From Microthrixaceae bacterium (GTDB lineage: Bacteria; Actinomycetota; Acidimicrobiia; Acidimicrobiales; DATDAH01), in the NCBI GenBank assembly GCA_020637195.1, contig JACJWK010000017.1, forward strand, positions 1 through 64,000: a stretch of DNA of 64,000 nucleotides. Reading direction: 5' to 3'. Made by a program: the position numbers and the translations under genes. Below the pieces are notes generated by a model. The model was not told the DNA's origin and searched no databases. It saw only the letters and a list, made by a program, of their open reading frames with translations. This document shows positions 31,942 to 42,793 of this stretch, in pieces. Each line of letters begins with the position of its first letter. The first letter of the stretch is position 1.

Positions 31942-34407
31942 GTGACCGGTGAGTCGGAGGGTCCCGAGCGACCGGGTCCGGCCGCGCGCCTCAGCTTCGA
32001 GACGCTGGTCGAGCACAGCCCGAACGCCATGGTGCTCACCGACGCGGAGCTGGTCATCCGCTGGGTCAGCCCCGCGGTCACCCCCATGCTCGGCTGGGAG
32101 GCCGCCGACGTCGTGGGCCGCGACGCCACCGAGCTCATCCACACCGACGACCTCGGGCGGGTGGCCCACAACCTCGGGCAGGTCGTCGCGTACGCCGACC
32201 CCGAGGAGATCGAGACCCTCATCGTCCGCATCCGCCACAAGGACGGCGGGTGGCGCCACCTCGACATCACCGGGGCCAACCTCCTGCACGACCCGCAGGT
32301 GGGCGCGGTGCTGGTCAACCTGCGCGACGTCACCCTCCAGGTCGAGGCCCAGGAGGCCCTGGCCCGCAGCGAGGAGCACTTCCGGGCACTGGCCCAGCAC
32401 AGCTCCGACTCCGTCTTCGTCACGACCGCCGACGGGCTCATCACCTACGCCAGCCCCGCGGTCGAGCACGTGTTCGGCTACGGCCCCGACGTGCTCGTCG
32501 GGCACCGGCCCCAGGAGTTCGCCGCCCCCGACACGGTGGACGCCACGCTCTCGGTGTGGGGGCGGCTGCTGGCGACGCCGGGGGCCAGCGAGGACGTGGT
32601 GGGCCGCATCCGCAACGCCGACGGCGAGTGGCGGTGGGTGGAGATCATGCTCACCAACCTCCTCGACCGCCCGGCGGTGCAGGGCATCGTCGTCAACCTC
32701 TGGGACGTCACCACCCGCATCGAGGAGGAGCAGCGCAACGGCCGCCTGCTCGACATCATCTCGGCCACCACCGACCTGGTGGCCATCACCGACCGCTCGG
32801 GGGCGCTCGTCTACGCCAACGACGCCTGCCGCCGGTTCTTCGGCATCGACGACCGCCCGCTCGCCCGCTTCCGCTTCGCGCCCTTCGTCCCGCCCTGGGC
32901 GCAGCAGCGCTACGTGAACGAGGTGGTCCCCGCCCTGCGGGAGAAGGGCCTGTGGAGCGGCGAGGCCGCGTTCTACGCCGACGACGTCGAGGTGCCGTTC
33001 TCGCTCGTGTTCATCGCCCACCGCGACGAGCACGGCCACCTCGAGTACGTCTCGAGCGTCGGCCGCGACATCAGCGAGCGCAAGGAGTTCGAGGCCACCC
33101 TCGAGCACCAGGCCACCCACGACCCGCTCACCGGCCTGCCGAACCGGGCGCTGCTCCTCGACCGCCTCGAGGTGTCGCTGGCCCGCGCCGAGCGCTTCGG
33201 CACCGGGGTGGCCGTGCTGTTCCTCGATCTCGACCACTTCAAGGTGGTCAACGACAGCCTGGGCCACGCGCGGGGCGACCAGCTGTTGATCGCGGCCGCC
33301 GACCGGCTGAAGGAGGCGCTGCGCCAGGGCGGCGACACCGTGGCCCGCTTCGGCGGCGACGAGTTCGTGATCCTGTGCGAGGACCTCACCGGGGTGGCCG
33401 ACGCCGAGCGCATCGCGCTGCGGATCGGGCGGCTGCTCGGCGAGCCGTTCCGCCTGGGGGACGACGACGTGTTCGTGACGGCCAGCACGGGCATCGCCTT
33501 CACGAGCGAGCCGGCGGCCGCCACCGACCTGCTCCGCGACGCCGACGCCGCGATGTACCAGGCCAAGGAGCGGGGCCGGGACCGCCACGAGGTGTTCGAC
33601 CGCAAGATGCGGGCCGAGGTCGTCGACCGGCTCAGCATCGAGAACTCGCTGCGCAAGGCCATCGACCGCCGGGAGCTGCGCATCCACTACCAGCCCAAGG
33701 TCGACCTGCGCAGCGGCGCCGTCATCGGGGCCGAGGCGCTGGTCCGGTGGGAGCACCCCGACCGGGGGCTGCTCCTGCCGGGCGAGTTCATCCGGGTGGC
33801 CGAGGAGAGCGGGCTCATCGTGCCCATCGGCCGGTGGGTGCTCGAGCAGGCGATCCGCCAGGGCCAACGCTGGCAGGCCGAGCTCCCCGGTCTCGACCCC
33901 CTGTACCTCTGCATCAACCTGTCCCGGCGCCAGCTCTCGGACCCCCACCTGGTCGACGACGTGGCCCGGGTGCTCGACGAGACCGGCGTCGACCCCGGGC
34001 TGATCGACCTCGAGATCACCGAGAGCGTGCTGATGGACGACGTCGAGCTCGCCCACCGCGCCCTGAGCCGCCTGCACGCCCTCGGGGTGAAGCTCGTGGT
34101 GGACGACTTCGGCACCGGGTACTCGTCGCTCAGCTACCTCCAGCGCTTCCCCGTCGACCTGTTGAAGATCGACCGCTCGTTCGTCGCCGGCCTCGGGGTC
34201 AACAAGGGCGACACGGCCATCGTCAGCGCGGTGCTGAGCCTGGCCCACGCGCTGGGGATGCAGGCGATCGCCGAGGGCGTCGAGACGCCCGAACAGCTCG
34301 CCGAGCTGCGCCGGCTCGGCTGCGACATGGCCCAGGGCTACTTCCTGGCCCGCCCCCAGCCGGCGCAGGCCGTCGCCGACCTCCTCGCCCGCCACCCCAG
34401 GTTCTGA
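31942..34407 (+). CDS. PAS(3)-GGDEF-EAL cyclic-di-GMP enzyme
   Basis: A protein of 821 residues. Three PAS domains (about 15-135, 140-265, 265-385) precede GGDEF (about 390-560, ARFGGDEF intact, so cyclase-competent) and EAL (about 570-820, EALVRWEHP, NLSRRQ, DDFGTGYSS, EGVETPEQL, so phosphodiesterase-competent). No membrane segment is present, so the signal is cytosolic. It is strongly similar in its second half to the GGDEF/EAL protein at 20883 and probably a paralogue. GTG 31942 has a GGGAGGTGG ribosome-binding site. Confidence 0.94.
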   Translation: MTGESEGPERPGPAARLSFETLVEHSPNAMVLTDAELVIRWVSPAVTPMLGWEAADVVGRDATELIHTDDLGRVAHNLGQVVAYADPEEIETLIVRIRHKDGGWRHLDITGANLLHDPQVGAVLVNLRDVTLQVEAQEALARSEEHFRALAQHSSDSVFVTTADGLITYASPAVEHVFGYGPDVLVGHRPQEFAAPDTVDATLSVWGRLLATPGASEDVVGRIRNADGEWRWVEIMLTNLLDRPAVQGIVVNLWDVTTRIEEEQRNGRLLDIISATTDLVAITDRSGALVYANDACRRFFGIDDRPLARFRFAPFVPPWAQQRYVNEVVPALREKGLWSGEAAFYADDVEVPFSLVFIAHRDEHGHLEYVSSVGRDISERKEFEATLEHQATHDPLTGLPNRALLLDRLEVSLARAERFGTGVAVLFLDLDHFKVVNDSLGHARGDQLLIAAADRLKEALRQGGDTVARFGGDEFVILCEDLTGVADAERIALRIGRLLGEPFRLGDDDVFVTASTGIAFTSEPAAATDLLRDADAAMYQAKERGRDRHEVFDRKMRAEVVDRLSIENSLRKAIDRRELRIHYQPKVDLRSGAVIGAEALVRWEHPDRGLLLPGEFIRVAEESGLIVPIGRWVLEQAIRQGQRWQAELPGLDPLYLCINLSRRQLSDPHLVDDVARVLDETGVDPGLIDLEITESVLMDDVELAHRALSRLHALGVKLVVDDFGTGYSSLSYLQRFPVDLLKIDRSFVAGLGVNKGDTAIVSAVLSLAHALGMQAIAEGVETPEQLAELRRLGCDMAQGYFLARPQPAQAVADLLARHPRF

Positions 34408-34500
34408 CGCAACCGGTCGGTGGCCATGGGCCGCCGCGGCGCGGGTCCTAGGACCAAGGTCCGATGGCGCGCGGGACCTCGTGGACCCGATGGTTGCACC

Positions 34501-34887
34501 ATGACCAAGCGCATCGTCCTCTCGCTCGTCCTCGTCGCCGGCCTGTTGCTCGGCATCGCCGCCCCGGTGTCCGCTCGCGGCGGCGACGCCGTGCGGGTCA
34601 GCGGCGACTGCACCCGCCGCACCGACTGGAAGCTGAAGGCCAAGGCCCGCGACGGCGGCCTCGAGACCGAGTTCGAGGTCGACTCGAATCGCAACGGCCA
34701 GCAGTGGACGGTGAAGATCAAGCAGAACGGCGTGGTCGTCTACGAGGGCACCCAGACGACGCTGCCGCCGAGCGGCTCGTTCAGCGTCGAGCAGGCCTTC
34801 GCCGACAACGCGGGCACCGACCGGTTCGTGGCCATCGCCCGCAACCCCCGCAGCGGCGAGCGCTGCCGGGGCGTGCTGTCCCTCTGA
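34501..34887 (+). CDS. Small secreted protein of unknown function
   Basis: A protein of 128 residues. The signal peptide (about 1-26, ending PVSARG) is followed by a compact domain with two cysteines (SGDCTRR and GERCRG), likely one disulfide, and a beta pattern WKLKAKARDGGLETEFEVDS. ATG 34501 follows GATGGT by 6 bases. A strong hairpin just after the stop marks the transcript end. No family recognised. Confidence 0.75.
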   Translation: MTKRIVLSLVLVAGLLLGIAAPVSARGGDAVRVSGDCTRRTDWKLKAKARDGGLETEFEVDSNRNGQQWTVKIKQNGVVVYEGTQTTLPPSGSFSVEQAFADNAGTDRFVAIARNPRSGERCRGVLSL

Positions 34888-34914
34888 CCCGGTCCCGACC
34901 GCCACGACGCCGGC

Positions 34915-34945
34915 GCAGGGCCCCGCGGGGAACGCGGGGCCCTGC
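34915..34945 (+). terminator. Perfect 13-bp GC hairpin
   Basis: GCAGGGCCCCGCG (34915-34927) is perfectly complementary to 34933-34945 around the loop GGGAA. No T run follows, which is common for actinobacterial terminators. It lies 28 bases after the small secreted gene and 14 before the kinase remnant. Confidence 0.8.
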
Positions 34946-34958
34946 CCGCGCGCCCAGA

Positions 34959-35400
34959 ATGTCGGGCGTGCCCGCCCGACCCACGTCCGTGCGCCGGGAG
35001 GTCCTGCGCTTCGCGCTCCCCGGGGTCGTCGCGCTCGTCGTCGTGGTGGCGGCGAGCGTGGGGCTGGCCCGGTCGATCGCCACCGAGGAGGCGCGACGCG
35101 ACGCCGAGGCCACCGCCGAGCTCGTCGCCCGGACGGTGATCGAGCCCAACCTGACCCCGGCGCTGATCGAGGGTGACGAGGCGGCGCTGGCGGCCCTGGA
35201 CGCGCAGGTGCGGGCGGCGGTGCTGGTCGAGCCCACCGTCACCGCCCGGGTCTGGGCCGAGGACGGCCGCATCGTCTACTCGGACAAGGCCGAGCTGATC
35301 GGCGACCGCTACGAGCTCGACGAGGACGATCTCGAGGACCTGCGCTCGGGCGGCGCCGGGGGCGGGGACGACCGTCCGCCTCGAGGTGCCACCGGCGTGA
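34959..35400 (+). pseudogene. Sensor histidine kinase with its middle deleted
   Basis: The N-terminus is normal: a membrane helix (FALPGVVALVVVVAASVGL), then an extracytoplasmic sensor helix region (RDAEATAELVARTVIEPN) to about residue 128 (EDDLEDLRSGG). There the sequence jumps to the last residues of a kinase ATPase domain, visible in the +1 frame as GTTVRLEVPPA followed by TGA 35398-35400. The second membrane helix, the HisKA-type dimerisation domain and the ATPase core are absent, about 800-1000 bases. That TGA forms the normal GTGA overlap with the response regulator. In the first frame no stop occurs, so translation could run on into the regulator. Confidence 0.8.
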
Positions 35401-36047
35401 CCGAGCCGGCGACCGACCCGATCCGGGTGCTCGTGGTGGACGACCACGCCGTGGTGCGCGACGGGCTCGAGCTGCTCCTCGGCCGCTTCGCGATGGTCTC
35501 GTGCGTCGGCACCGCCGCGGACGGGTCCGAGGCGGTGTCCCTGGTCGACGAGCTGCGACCCGACGTGGTGCTCATGGACCTGTCGATGCCCGGCACCGAC
35601 GGGATCGAGGCGACCCGCCAGGTCCGGTCCTCGCACCCGGAGGTGGCCGTCCTCGTGCTCACGACGTTCGCCGACGACCGGCACGTGATGGCGGCGGTCG
35701 ACGCCGGCGCGGTCGGCTACCTGCTGAAGGACAGCGGCCCGGAGCAGCTGCTCGCCGGCATCGAGGCCGCGGCACGGGGCGAGTCACCGCTCGATCCGCG
35801 GGTCGCGGGAGCGCTCATGACGTCGCGGCGCGAGGCGGCGCCGCCCGAGGTGTCGCTGACGGCGCGCGAGCGCGAGGTCCTGGCCCTCGTGGTCGAGGGG
35901 ATGGCCAACAAGCAGATCGCCCGCCGGCTCGGGATCAGCGAGAAGACCGTGAAGGCGCACCTCACGAGCGTGTTCGCGGCGCTGGGGGTGAGCGACCGCA
36001 CCCAGGCGGCGCTGTGGGCCGAGCGCCATCCCGACCGGCTCGGCTGA
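35397..36047 (+). CDS. NarL/FixJ-family response regulator
   Basis: A protein of 216 residues. The receiver domain (about 8-125) contains VLVVDDHAVVRDGL, phospho-acceptor Asp in VVLMDLSMPG, Thr in LVLTTF and Lys in GYLLKDSG. The LuxR-type HTH (about 150-212) contains LTAREREVLALVVEGMANKQIARRLGISEKTVKAHL. GTG 35397 overlaps the kinase-remnant stop. The same frame is open back to ATG 34959, so a 362-residue membrane-anchored fusion is also possible. Without a kinase its phosphate donor is unknown. Confidence 0.92.
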   Translation: MTEPATDPIRVLVVDDHAVVRDGLELLLGRFAMVSCVGTAADGSEAVSLVDELRPDVVLMDLSMPGTDGIEATRQVRSSHPEVAVLVLTTFADDRHVMAAVDAGAVGYLLKDSGPEQLLAGIEAAARGESPLDPRVAGALMTSRREAAPPEVSLTAREREVLALVVEGMANKQIARRLGISEKTVKAHLTSVFAALGVSDRTQAALWAERHPDRLG

Positions 36048-36057
36048 GCGCGACCGT

Positions 36058-36567
36058 TCAGCCCGGCGGGTGCGTCGACGCCACCCGGGCGTCCTTCTCG
36101 GCGACGAGGCGCTCGAGCTCGGCCGAGTGGGCCACGAGCCGCTCGCGCAGCCCCGGGTCGTCGACCGCGAGGATCCGCACGGCGAGCAGGCCGGCGTTGG
36201 CGGCGTTGTCCACACCCACGGTCGCCACCGGGACCCCCGCCGGCATCGAGACGATGGAGAGCAGCGAGTCCAGCCCGTCGAGGTGAGGACGGGCCACCGG
36301 GACGCCGATCACGGGCAGCGGGGTGGCGGCGGCCAGCATGCCGGGCAGGTGGGCGGCCCCGCCGGCGCCCGCCACGAGCGCCCGCAGGCCGCGCTCGGCG
36401 GCGCTCGCGCCGTAGTCGAGCATCGCCTGGGGCGCCCGGTGGGCGGAGACCACCCGCACCTCGTGCGCCACCGAGAAGCGCTCGAGCACCTCGGCGGCCC
36501 CCTGCATCACGGGCAGGTCGGAGTCGCTGCCCATCACCACCCCGACCCGCGGGGCCGCCGCGCTCAC
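36058..36567 (-). CDS. purE: N5-carboxyaminoimidazole ribonucleotide mutase
   Basis: De novo purine synthesis: converts N5-CAIR to CAIR. The protein has 169 residues with GVVMGSDSDLPVM, VVSAHRAP with the catalytic His, and GAGGAAHLPGM. GTG 36567 overlaps the purK stop by 4 bases (GTGA), so the two enzymes acting in sequence are coupled. It is convergent with the response regulator, 10 bases between ends. Confidence 0.96.
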   Translation of the reverse strand: MSAAAPRVGVVMGSDSDLPVMQGAAEVLERFSVAHEVRVVSAHRAPQAMLDYGASAAERGLRALVAGAGGAAHLPGMLAAATPLPVIGVPVARPHLDGLDSLLSIVSMPAGVPVATVGVDNAANAGLLAVRILAVDDPGLRERLVAHSAELERLVAEKDARVASTHPPG

Positions 36568-37796
36568 GACGCCAACGCCGCGGGGGTCGGGGCGGGCCCT
36601 GGGGCAGGGGCGGGCGCGGGTGGCCGGGTCGCGGCCTCGATGCCGCGGGCCACCGCGACGGCCCGCCGTCGGGCCGCGTCCCGGTCGGTCGCGAGCGCGG
36701 TGACGTGGCCGATCTTGCGCCCGGGGCGGGCCTGCTTGCCGTACCCGTGCACCACCACGGGGTCGCCACCGGGGCCGACGAGCCGCTCGACGTCGACCGC
36801 CGCCGGGTCGGTCGTGCCGCGGGCGATGACGTTGGCCATGGCGGCGGCGGGCACCACGAGGTCGGTGGGCCCGAGCGGCAGGTCGAGCACCCCCCGGACG
36901 TGGTTGGCGAACTGCGAGGTCGCGCACGCCTCGATGGTGAGGTGGCCGGTGTTGTGCGGCCGGGCGGCGAGCTCGTTCACCACCACGGTGCCGTCGACCA
37001 CGAAGAGCTCCACGGCGAGGATCCCGACGGCGTCCACCGCCGCGGCCACGTCCGCGGCGAGCCGGCGGGCGTCCTCCGCGGTGCGGGCGTCGATCGCGGC
37101 GGGGGCGACGACCTCCCGGCAGATGGCCGTCTCGTCCTGGCGCGTCTCGACCACCGGATAGGTGACGAGCTGGCCCCCGGGGCGACGGGCGACGAGGACG
37201 GCGAGCTCGCGCTCGATGGCCAGCCACGGCTCGACGACCACCTCGGTCCCGCGCCGTCGCAGCATCGTCGCCGCCGCGGCCGCGGCGGCCGACGGGCGAT
37301 CGGCTCGGACGACCCCGCGACCGTCGTAGCCGCCGCGGGCGGCCTTGACCACGGCCCGCCCTCCGTGCGCCTCCGCGAACCGGCGGGCGGCGCCGGCGTC
37401 GTCGGTGACGAGGAACTCGGGGACCGGCAGGCCGAGGGCGTCGAGCCGCCGACGCTGGACGCTCTTGTCGGCCGCCATGGTGAACGCCACCAGGCCCGGG
37501 CGCACGACGTGGCCGGCGCGCTCGAGCGCGGCGACGTCGCCGGGACGGACCTTCTCGTGGTCGAACGTCACGACGTCGCAGCACCGGGCGAAGGCCTGGA
37601 GCACCGCGGGCCCGAGCCGCTCGACGACCGTGCGGTCGGTCACCTGGCCGCGCGTGGCGTCGTCGCCGGGCTGGGCGAGCACGGCGACGTCCACACCCAG
37701 CGCGTCGGCGGACTCGGCCGTCATCCGGGCCAGCTGCCCGCCGCCGACGATGCCGAGCCGGGGCCGGGGGGCCCGGGGGCCGGGGATCGCGCTCAT
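36564..37796 (-). CDS. purK: N5-carboxyaminoimidazole ribonucleotide synthase
   Basis: ATP-grasp enzyme making N5-CAIR from AIR, bicarbonate and ATP (410 residues). Motifs: LGIVGGGQLARM at the N-terminus, VTFDHEKV, VVKAARGGYDGRG (ATP-binding loop), VVEPWLAIERELAVLVAR and ELAARPHNTGHLTIEA. The C-terminus ends with a Pro/Ala repeat (PAPAPAPGPAPTP), not typical of the family. ATG 37796 overlaps the stop of the upstream 75-residue gene by 4 bases. Confidence 0.96.
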   Translation of the reverse strand: MSAIPGPRAPRPRLGIVGGGQLARMTAESADALGVDVAVLAQPGDDATRGQVTDRTVVERLGPAVLQAFARCCDVVTFDHEKVRPGDVAALERAGHVVRPGLVAFTMAADKSVQRRRLDALGLPVPEFLVTDDAGAARRFAEAHGGRAVVKAARGGYDGRGVVRADRPSAAAAAAATMLRRRGTEVVVEPWLAIERELAVLVARRPGGQLVTYPVVETRQDETAICREVVAPAAIDARTAEDARRLAADVAAAVDAVGILAVELFVVDGTVVVNELAARPHNTGHLTIEACATSQFANHVRGVLDLPLGPTDLVVPAAAMANVIARGTTDPAAVDVERLVGPGGDPVVVHGYGKQARPGRKIGHVTALATDRDAARRRAVAVARGIEAATRPPAPAPAPGPAPTPAALAS

Positions 37797-38020
37797 CGGG
37801 CGTCCACGACCATGTCCTCGGAGAACAGCGCCGGGAGCACCGCGCCGTCCGAGAGGCGGCGGACGCGGAAGTGGTAGCCGTCGTCGTCGGCCACGACGGC
37901 GGCCACCCGGAACCCGGGCGACCATCGCCCGTCGAACCGGTTGCGCACCTCGACGCGGTCGCCGGGCCGCAGCTGGGCCCCGGTCGGGCGGTCGAGGGTG
38001 GTCGCGGTGAGGACGGTCAT
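37793..38020 (-). CDS. Small SH3/Tudor-like protein in the purKE operon
   Basis: A protein of 75 residues. The core LRPGDRVEVRNRFDGRWSPGF looks like a KOW/Tudor-type beta barrel, followed by HFRVRRLSDGAVLPALFSED. Such modules bind nucleic acid or protein, but I do not recognise the family. It is first in the operon, with a strong CGGAGG ribosome-binding site, a 4-base overlap into purK and a consensus promoter. Its presence ahead of purK is unusual. Confidence 0.75.
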   Translation of the reverse strand: MTVLTATTLDRPTGAQLRPGDRVEVRNRFDGRWSPGFRVAAVVADDDGYHFRVRRLSDGAVLPALFSEDMVVDAR

Positions 38021-38036
38021 GACTGCCTCCGTTTAG

Positions 38037-38052
38037 ACGAAGTTGATTTCGT
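38037..38052. promoter_or_regulatory. Inverted repeat in the 5' leader of the purKE operon
   Basis: ACGAA-GTTGAT-TTCGT, perfect 5-base arms, lies between the -10 box and the ribosome-binding site of the small gene. It would overlap the transcription start, a position suited to a repressor. The regulator is unknown. Confidence 0.4.
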
Positions 38053-38057
38053 GATAC

Positions 38058-38087
38058 TTTATACGTCGGTTGTAGCCCGGCTGTCAA
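38058..38087 (-). promoter_or_regulatory. Consensus sigma-A-type promoter of the small gene-purK-purE operon
   Basis: On the minus strand TTGACA (38087-38082) is followed by an 18-base spacer and TATAAA (38063-38058). Transcription should begin near 38,051, leaving a leader of about 30 bases with CGGAGG before ATG 38020. This is the most consensus-like promoter in the window and contrasts with the leaderless starts of most other genes. Confidence 0.75.
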
Positions 38088-38088
38088 C

Positions 38089-38134
38089 GGGGTACGTTGC
38101 CCCCGTACATCGCGAAGGGGAGTACCCCGCAACG
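38089..38134. repeat. Interleaved inverted repeats between purKE promoter and P-type ATPase
   Basis: GGGGTAC (38089-38095) is complementary to 38122-38128, and CGTTGC (38095-38100) to 38129-38134, again in A-B-A'-B' order like the pair at 3402-3473. The arms are short. It lies upstream of the P-type ATPase and may be regulatory. The remaining bases to 38243 show nothing else. Confidence 0.4.
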
Positions 38135-38243
38135 ACGAGGTCGTCATCACGGTGAGGTGCCCGACGCACCCGCCCGGCCTCGTCACCCGGCCCGCCGGGT
38201 GGGGAAGACCTTCGGCCTGCAGCACCGAGCCGAGGAGCACCCC

Positions 38244-40940
<2,697 letters not shown>

Positions 40941-41022
40941 GAGGGGCGAAGCCCGTTTCGCCCCTGGTGTTTCGGGAACGGGTGTTTCCGAACCGCCGGT
41001 GTCGGTCCGGTACGCTGCGCCG

Positions 41023-41322
41023 ATGGCCGAGGGAGCCCTCGAACGCCCGCGCTGGACGTTCCTGTCCAACCACGCCCACGTCCTGTTGTGCCTCGCCCGC
41101 GACCCCCAGCAGCGCCAGCGCGACCTCAGCGACCAGGTCGGCATCACCGAGCGGGCCACCCAGGTCATCCTCGGTGACCTCGAGCGCAGCGGCTACCTCC
41201 GCCGCGAGCGGGTCGGCCGGCGCAACCGCTACCTGCTCGACCTCGACCGGCCCCTGCGCCACCCGATCGAGGCCACCCACACCGTGGGCGAGCTGATCGA
41301 GCTGCTCCGCCCCGAGTCCTGA
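41023..41322 (+). CDS. Winged-helix (MarR-like) regulator
   Basis: A protein of 99 residues: a single winged helix, with NHAHVLLCLARDPQQRQRDLSDQVGITERATQVILGDLE as the HTH and GYLRRERVGRRNRYLLDLD as the wing. There is no effector domain. ATG 41023 follows TACGCT (41011-41016) by 6 bases. Two GGTGTTTC direct repeats (about 40968 and 40981) upstream could be its operator. The target is not evident; it sits between the P-type ATPase and a TetR gene. Confidence 0.85.
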   Translation: MAEGALERPRWTFLSNHAHVLLCLARDPQQRQRDLSDQVGITERATQVILGDLERSGYLRRERVGRRNRYLLDLDRPLRHPIEATHTVGELIELLRPES

Positions 41323-41433
41323 CGCCGGCGCCCCCGACCGTCGGGACGCTCCCCCGCGTCGCCGGCGTGCCTGGGTCGGCCCGTCCGAGTGTCGACACCA
41401 CCCCACGCCGCCGGCGGGTGCGATGCTGGCAGG

Positions 41434-42015
41434 GTGCGCCCCGCCCTGACCCGCCAGGCCATCGTCGACGAGGCGCGGCGCATGATCGTCGCCGACGGGC
41501 TCGAGGCCCTGTCGCTGCGGCGGGTCGCCGCCGCCCTCGACGTCACGGCGCCGGCGCTGTACGCGTACGTCACCGACAAGGGCGACCTGCTGCGGGCGGT
41601 GGCCGAACAGGAGCTGGGCGCCCTCATGGCGCGCTTCGAGGAGGTGGACGCCACCGATCCCGTCGCCCGGGTGGAGGCCTACTGCCGGGCCTACATCGAC
41701 CACGCCCGGGCCCACCCCGAGCTCTACCCGGTCCTGTTCCTGTTCCCGCCCGACATCGCACCGGGGGCGCCCGACGGCACCGAGATGGTCAGCGCCAGCC
41801 GGGCGTTCGCGATGTCGGCCGAGGCGGTCACCGAGGCCATCGAGACCGGCGCCTTCCGCGAGGTCGATCCGTTCCAGGCCAGCCTCGTCCTGTTCACCGC
41901 CGCGCACGGCACCGCCGGCGTCTTGTTGATGGGCTTCGGCTTCGACCGCGCCTCCGAGGACGAGCTCGTGGACTCGGTGGTCGACACCGTCCTCGGCGGC
42001 CTGGTCCAGCGCTAG
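41434..42015 (+). CDS. TetR-family regulator
   Basis: A protein of 193 residues. The HTH is at residues about 5-50 (RQAIVDEARRMIVADGLEALSLRRVAAALDVTAPALYAYV). The C-terminal helical ligand domain includes ATDPVARVEAYCRAYIDHARAHPELYPVLF. GTG 41434 lies 6 bases after GATGCT and places the HTH at the N-terminus as usual. It may control the acyltransferase gene 15 bases downstream. Confidence 0.9.
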   Translation: MRPALTRQAIVDEARRMIVADGLEALSLRRVAAALDVTAPALYAYVTDKGDLLRAVAEQELGALMARFEEVDATDPVARVEAYCRAYIDHARAHPELYPVLFLFPPDIAPGAPDGTEMVSASRAFAMSAEAVTEAIETGAFREVDPFQASLVLFTAAHGTAGVLLMGFGFDRASEDELVDSVVDTVLGGLVQR

Positions 42016-42029
42016 CGGGGCGGACCCGG

Positions 42030-42500
42030 GTGCTCGTCCAGTGGAGCGTCGGGGTCACCGTCCTGGTGGACTCCGTGGCCTGGTTCCTGGTGAGCCTCGC
42101 CGCGGGGTACGGGTGCCACCGCCTCGGGGACCGCCGCCTCGAGCACGACACCGCCCTCACCCGGCTGCGCCGGTTCGAGCGCGACGGGCGCGTCTACGAG
42201 CGCCGGCTGCGCATCACCCGCTGGAAGGACCGGCTGCCCGAGGGCGGCACGCTGTTCGCCGGTGGCTACGACAAGCGGCAGGTCACCCGGGCCGACCTGC
42301 CCCGCTACCTGCGCGAGACCCGCCGTGCCGAGTACACGCACTGGGCCATCATGGCCGCGGCGCCGGCCTTCGCCCTCTGGAACCCGTGGGGCCTGTGGCT
42401 CGCGATGGTGGTCTACGCGGTGGTGGCCAACCTGCCCTGCCTGGTGATCCAGCGCTACAACCGCGCCCGGGTGCTGCGCATCCTCGAGCGCCGGCGCTGA
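42030..42500 (+). CDS. Glycosyl-diaponeurosporenoate acyltransferase-like (CrtO-like) membrane protein
   Basis: A protein of 156 residues with about three membrane helices. It shows the family motif WKDRLPEGGTLFAGGYDKRQV, then ETRRAEYTHW and WNPWGLWLAMVVYAVVANLPCLVIQRYNRAR, which match staphyloxanthin-type CrtO acyltransferases. In actinobacteria without carotenoid genes nearby it may acylate another glycolipid. GTG 42030; probably co-transcribed with the TetR gene. The 3' end abuts a cyclopropane-synthase remnant on the other strand. Confidence 0.8.
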   Translation: MLVQWSVGVTVLVDSVAWFLVSLAAGYGCHRLGDRRLEHDTALTRLRRFERDGRVYERRLRITRWKDRLPEGGTLFAGGYDKRQVTRADLPRYLRETRRAEYTHWAIMAAAPAFALWNPWGLWLAMVVYAVVANLPCLVIQRYNRARVLRILERRR

Positions 42501-42509
42501 GGCTCGGGG

Positions 42510-42745
42510 CCAGTCCCGGCGGGTGGCGGGCATCGCGCTGCGACCACCGTCGGCCTTCACCCCGAGCACCTGGTGGACGCCGATGCCGCCGTCCTCGAAG
42601 CCCACCGCCGACGCGGCCATGTAGAGCCGCCAGACCCGGGCCCGGGCCTCGGCCACGGCCTCGTCCCAGGCGGTCACCCAGTCGGCGACGTTGCCACGCC
42701 GTTGGAGACCACGCTCGGCGCGAGCCGATCGCCGGTCGTCCCGAA
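42510..42745 (-). pseudogene. 3' remnant of a cyclopropane-fatty-acyl-phospholipid synthase
   Basis: Minus-strand reading gives VTAWDEAVAEARARVWRLYM, AASAVGFEDGGIGVHQVLG and VKADGGRSAMPATRRDW, the C-terminus of the SAM-dependent cyclopropane fatty acid synthase family (RVWRLYMAAS and the following GF are hallmarks). The upstream 300 or so residues, including the SAM site, are missing; the homology fades near 42,745, next to a terminator hairpin. No clear stop ends the frame. A deletion or an assembly misjoin removed the rest. Ends are approximate. Confidence 0.7.
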
Positions 42746-42768
42746 TCCTGGGGGGTACGGACGCGGAA

Positions 42769-42793
42769 GGAGCCGCCCGTGTCGGGCGGCTCC
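42769..42793 (-). terminator. GC hairpin after the surface-protein cluster
   Basis: GGAGCCGCCC (42769-42778) is perfectly complementary to 42784-42793 around loop GTGTC. It lies 49 bases past the stop of the gene at 42842 (minus strand), so it most likely terminates that transcript. The rest of the 340-base gap to 42500 holds only the synthase remnant. Confidence 0.75.
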
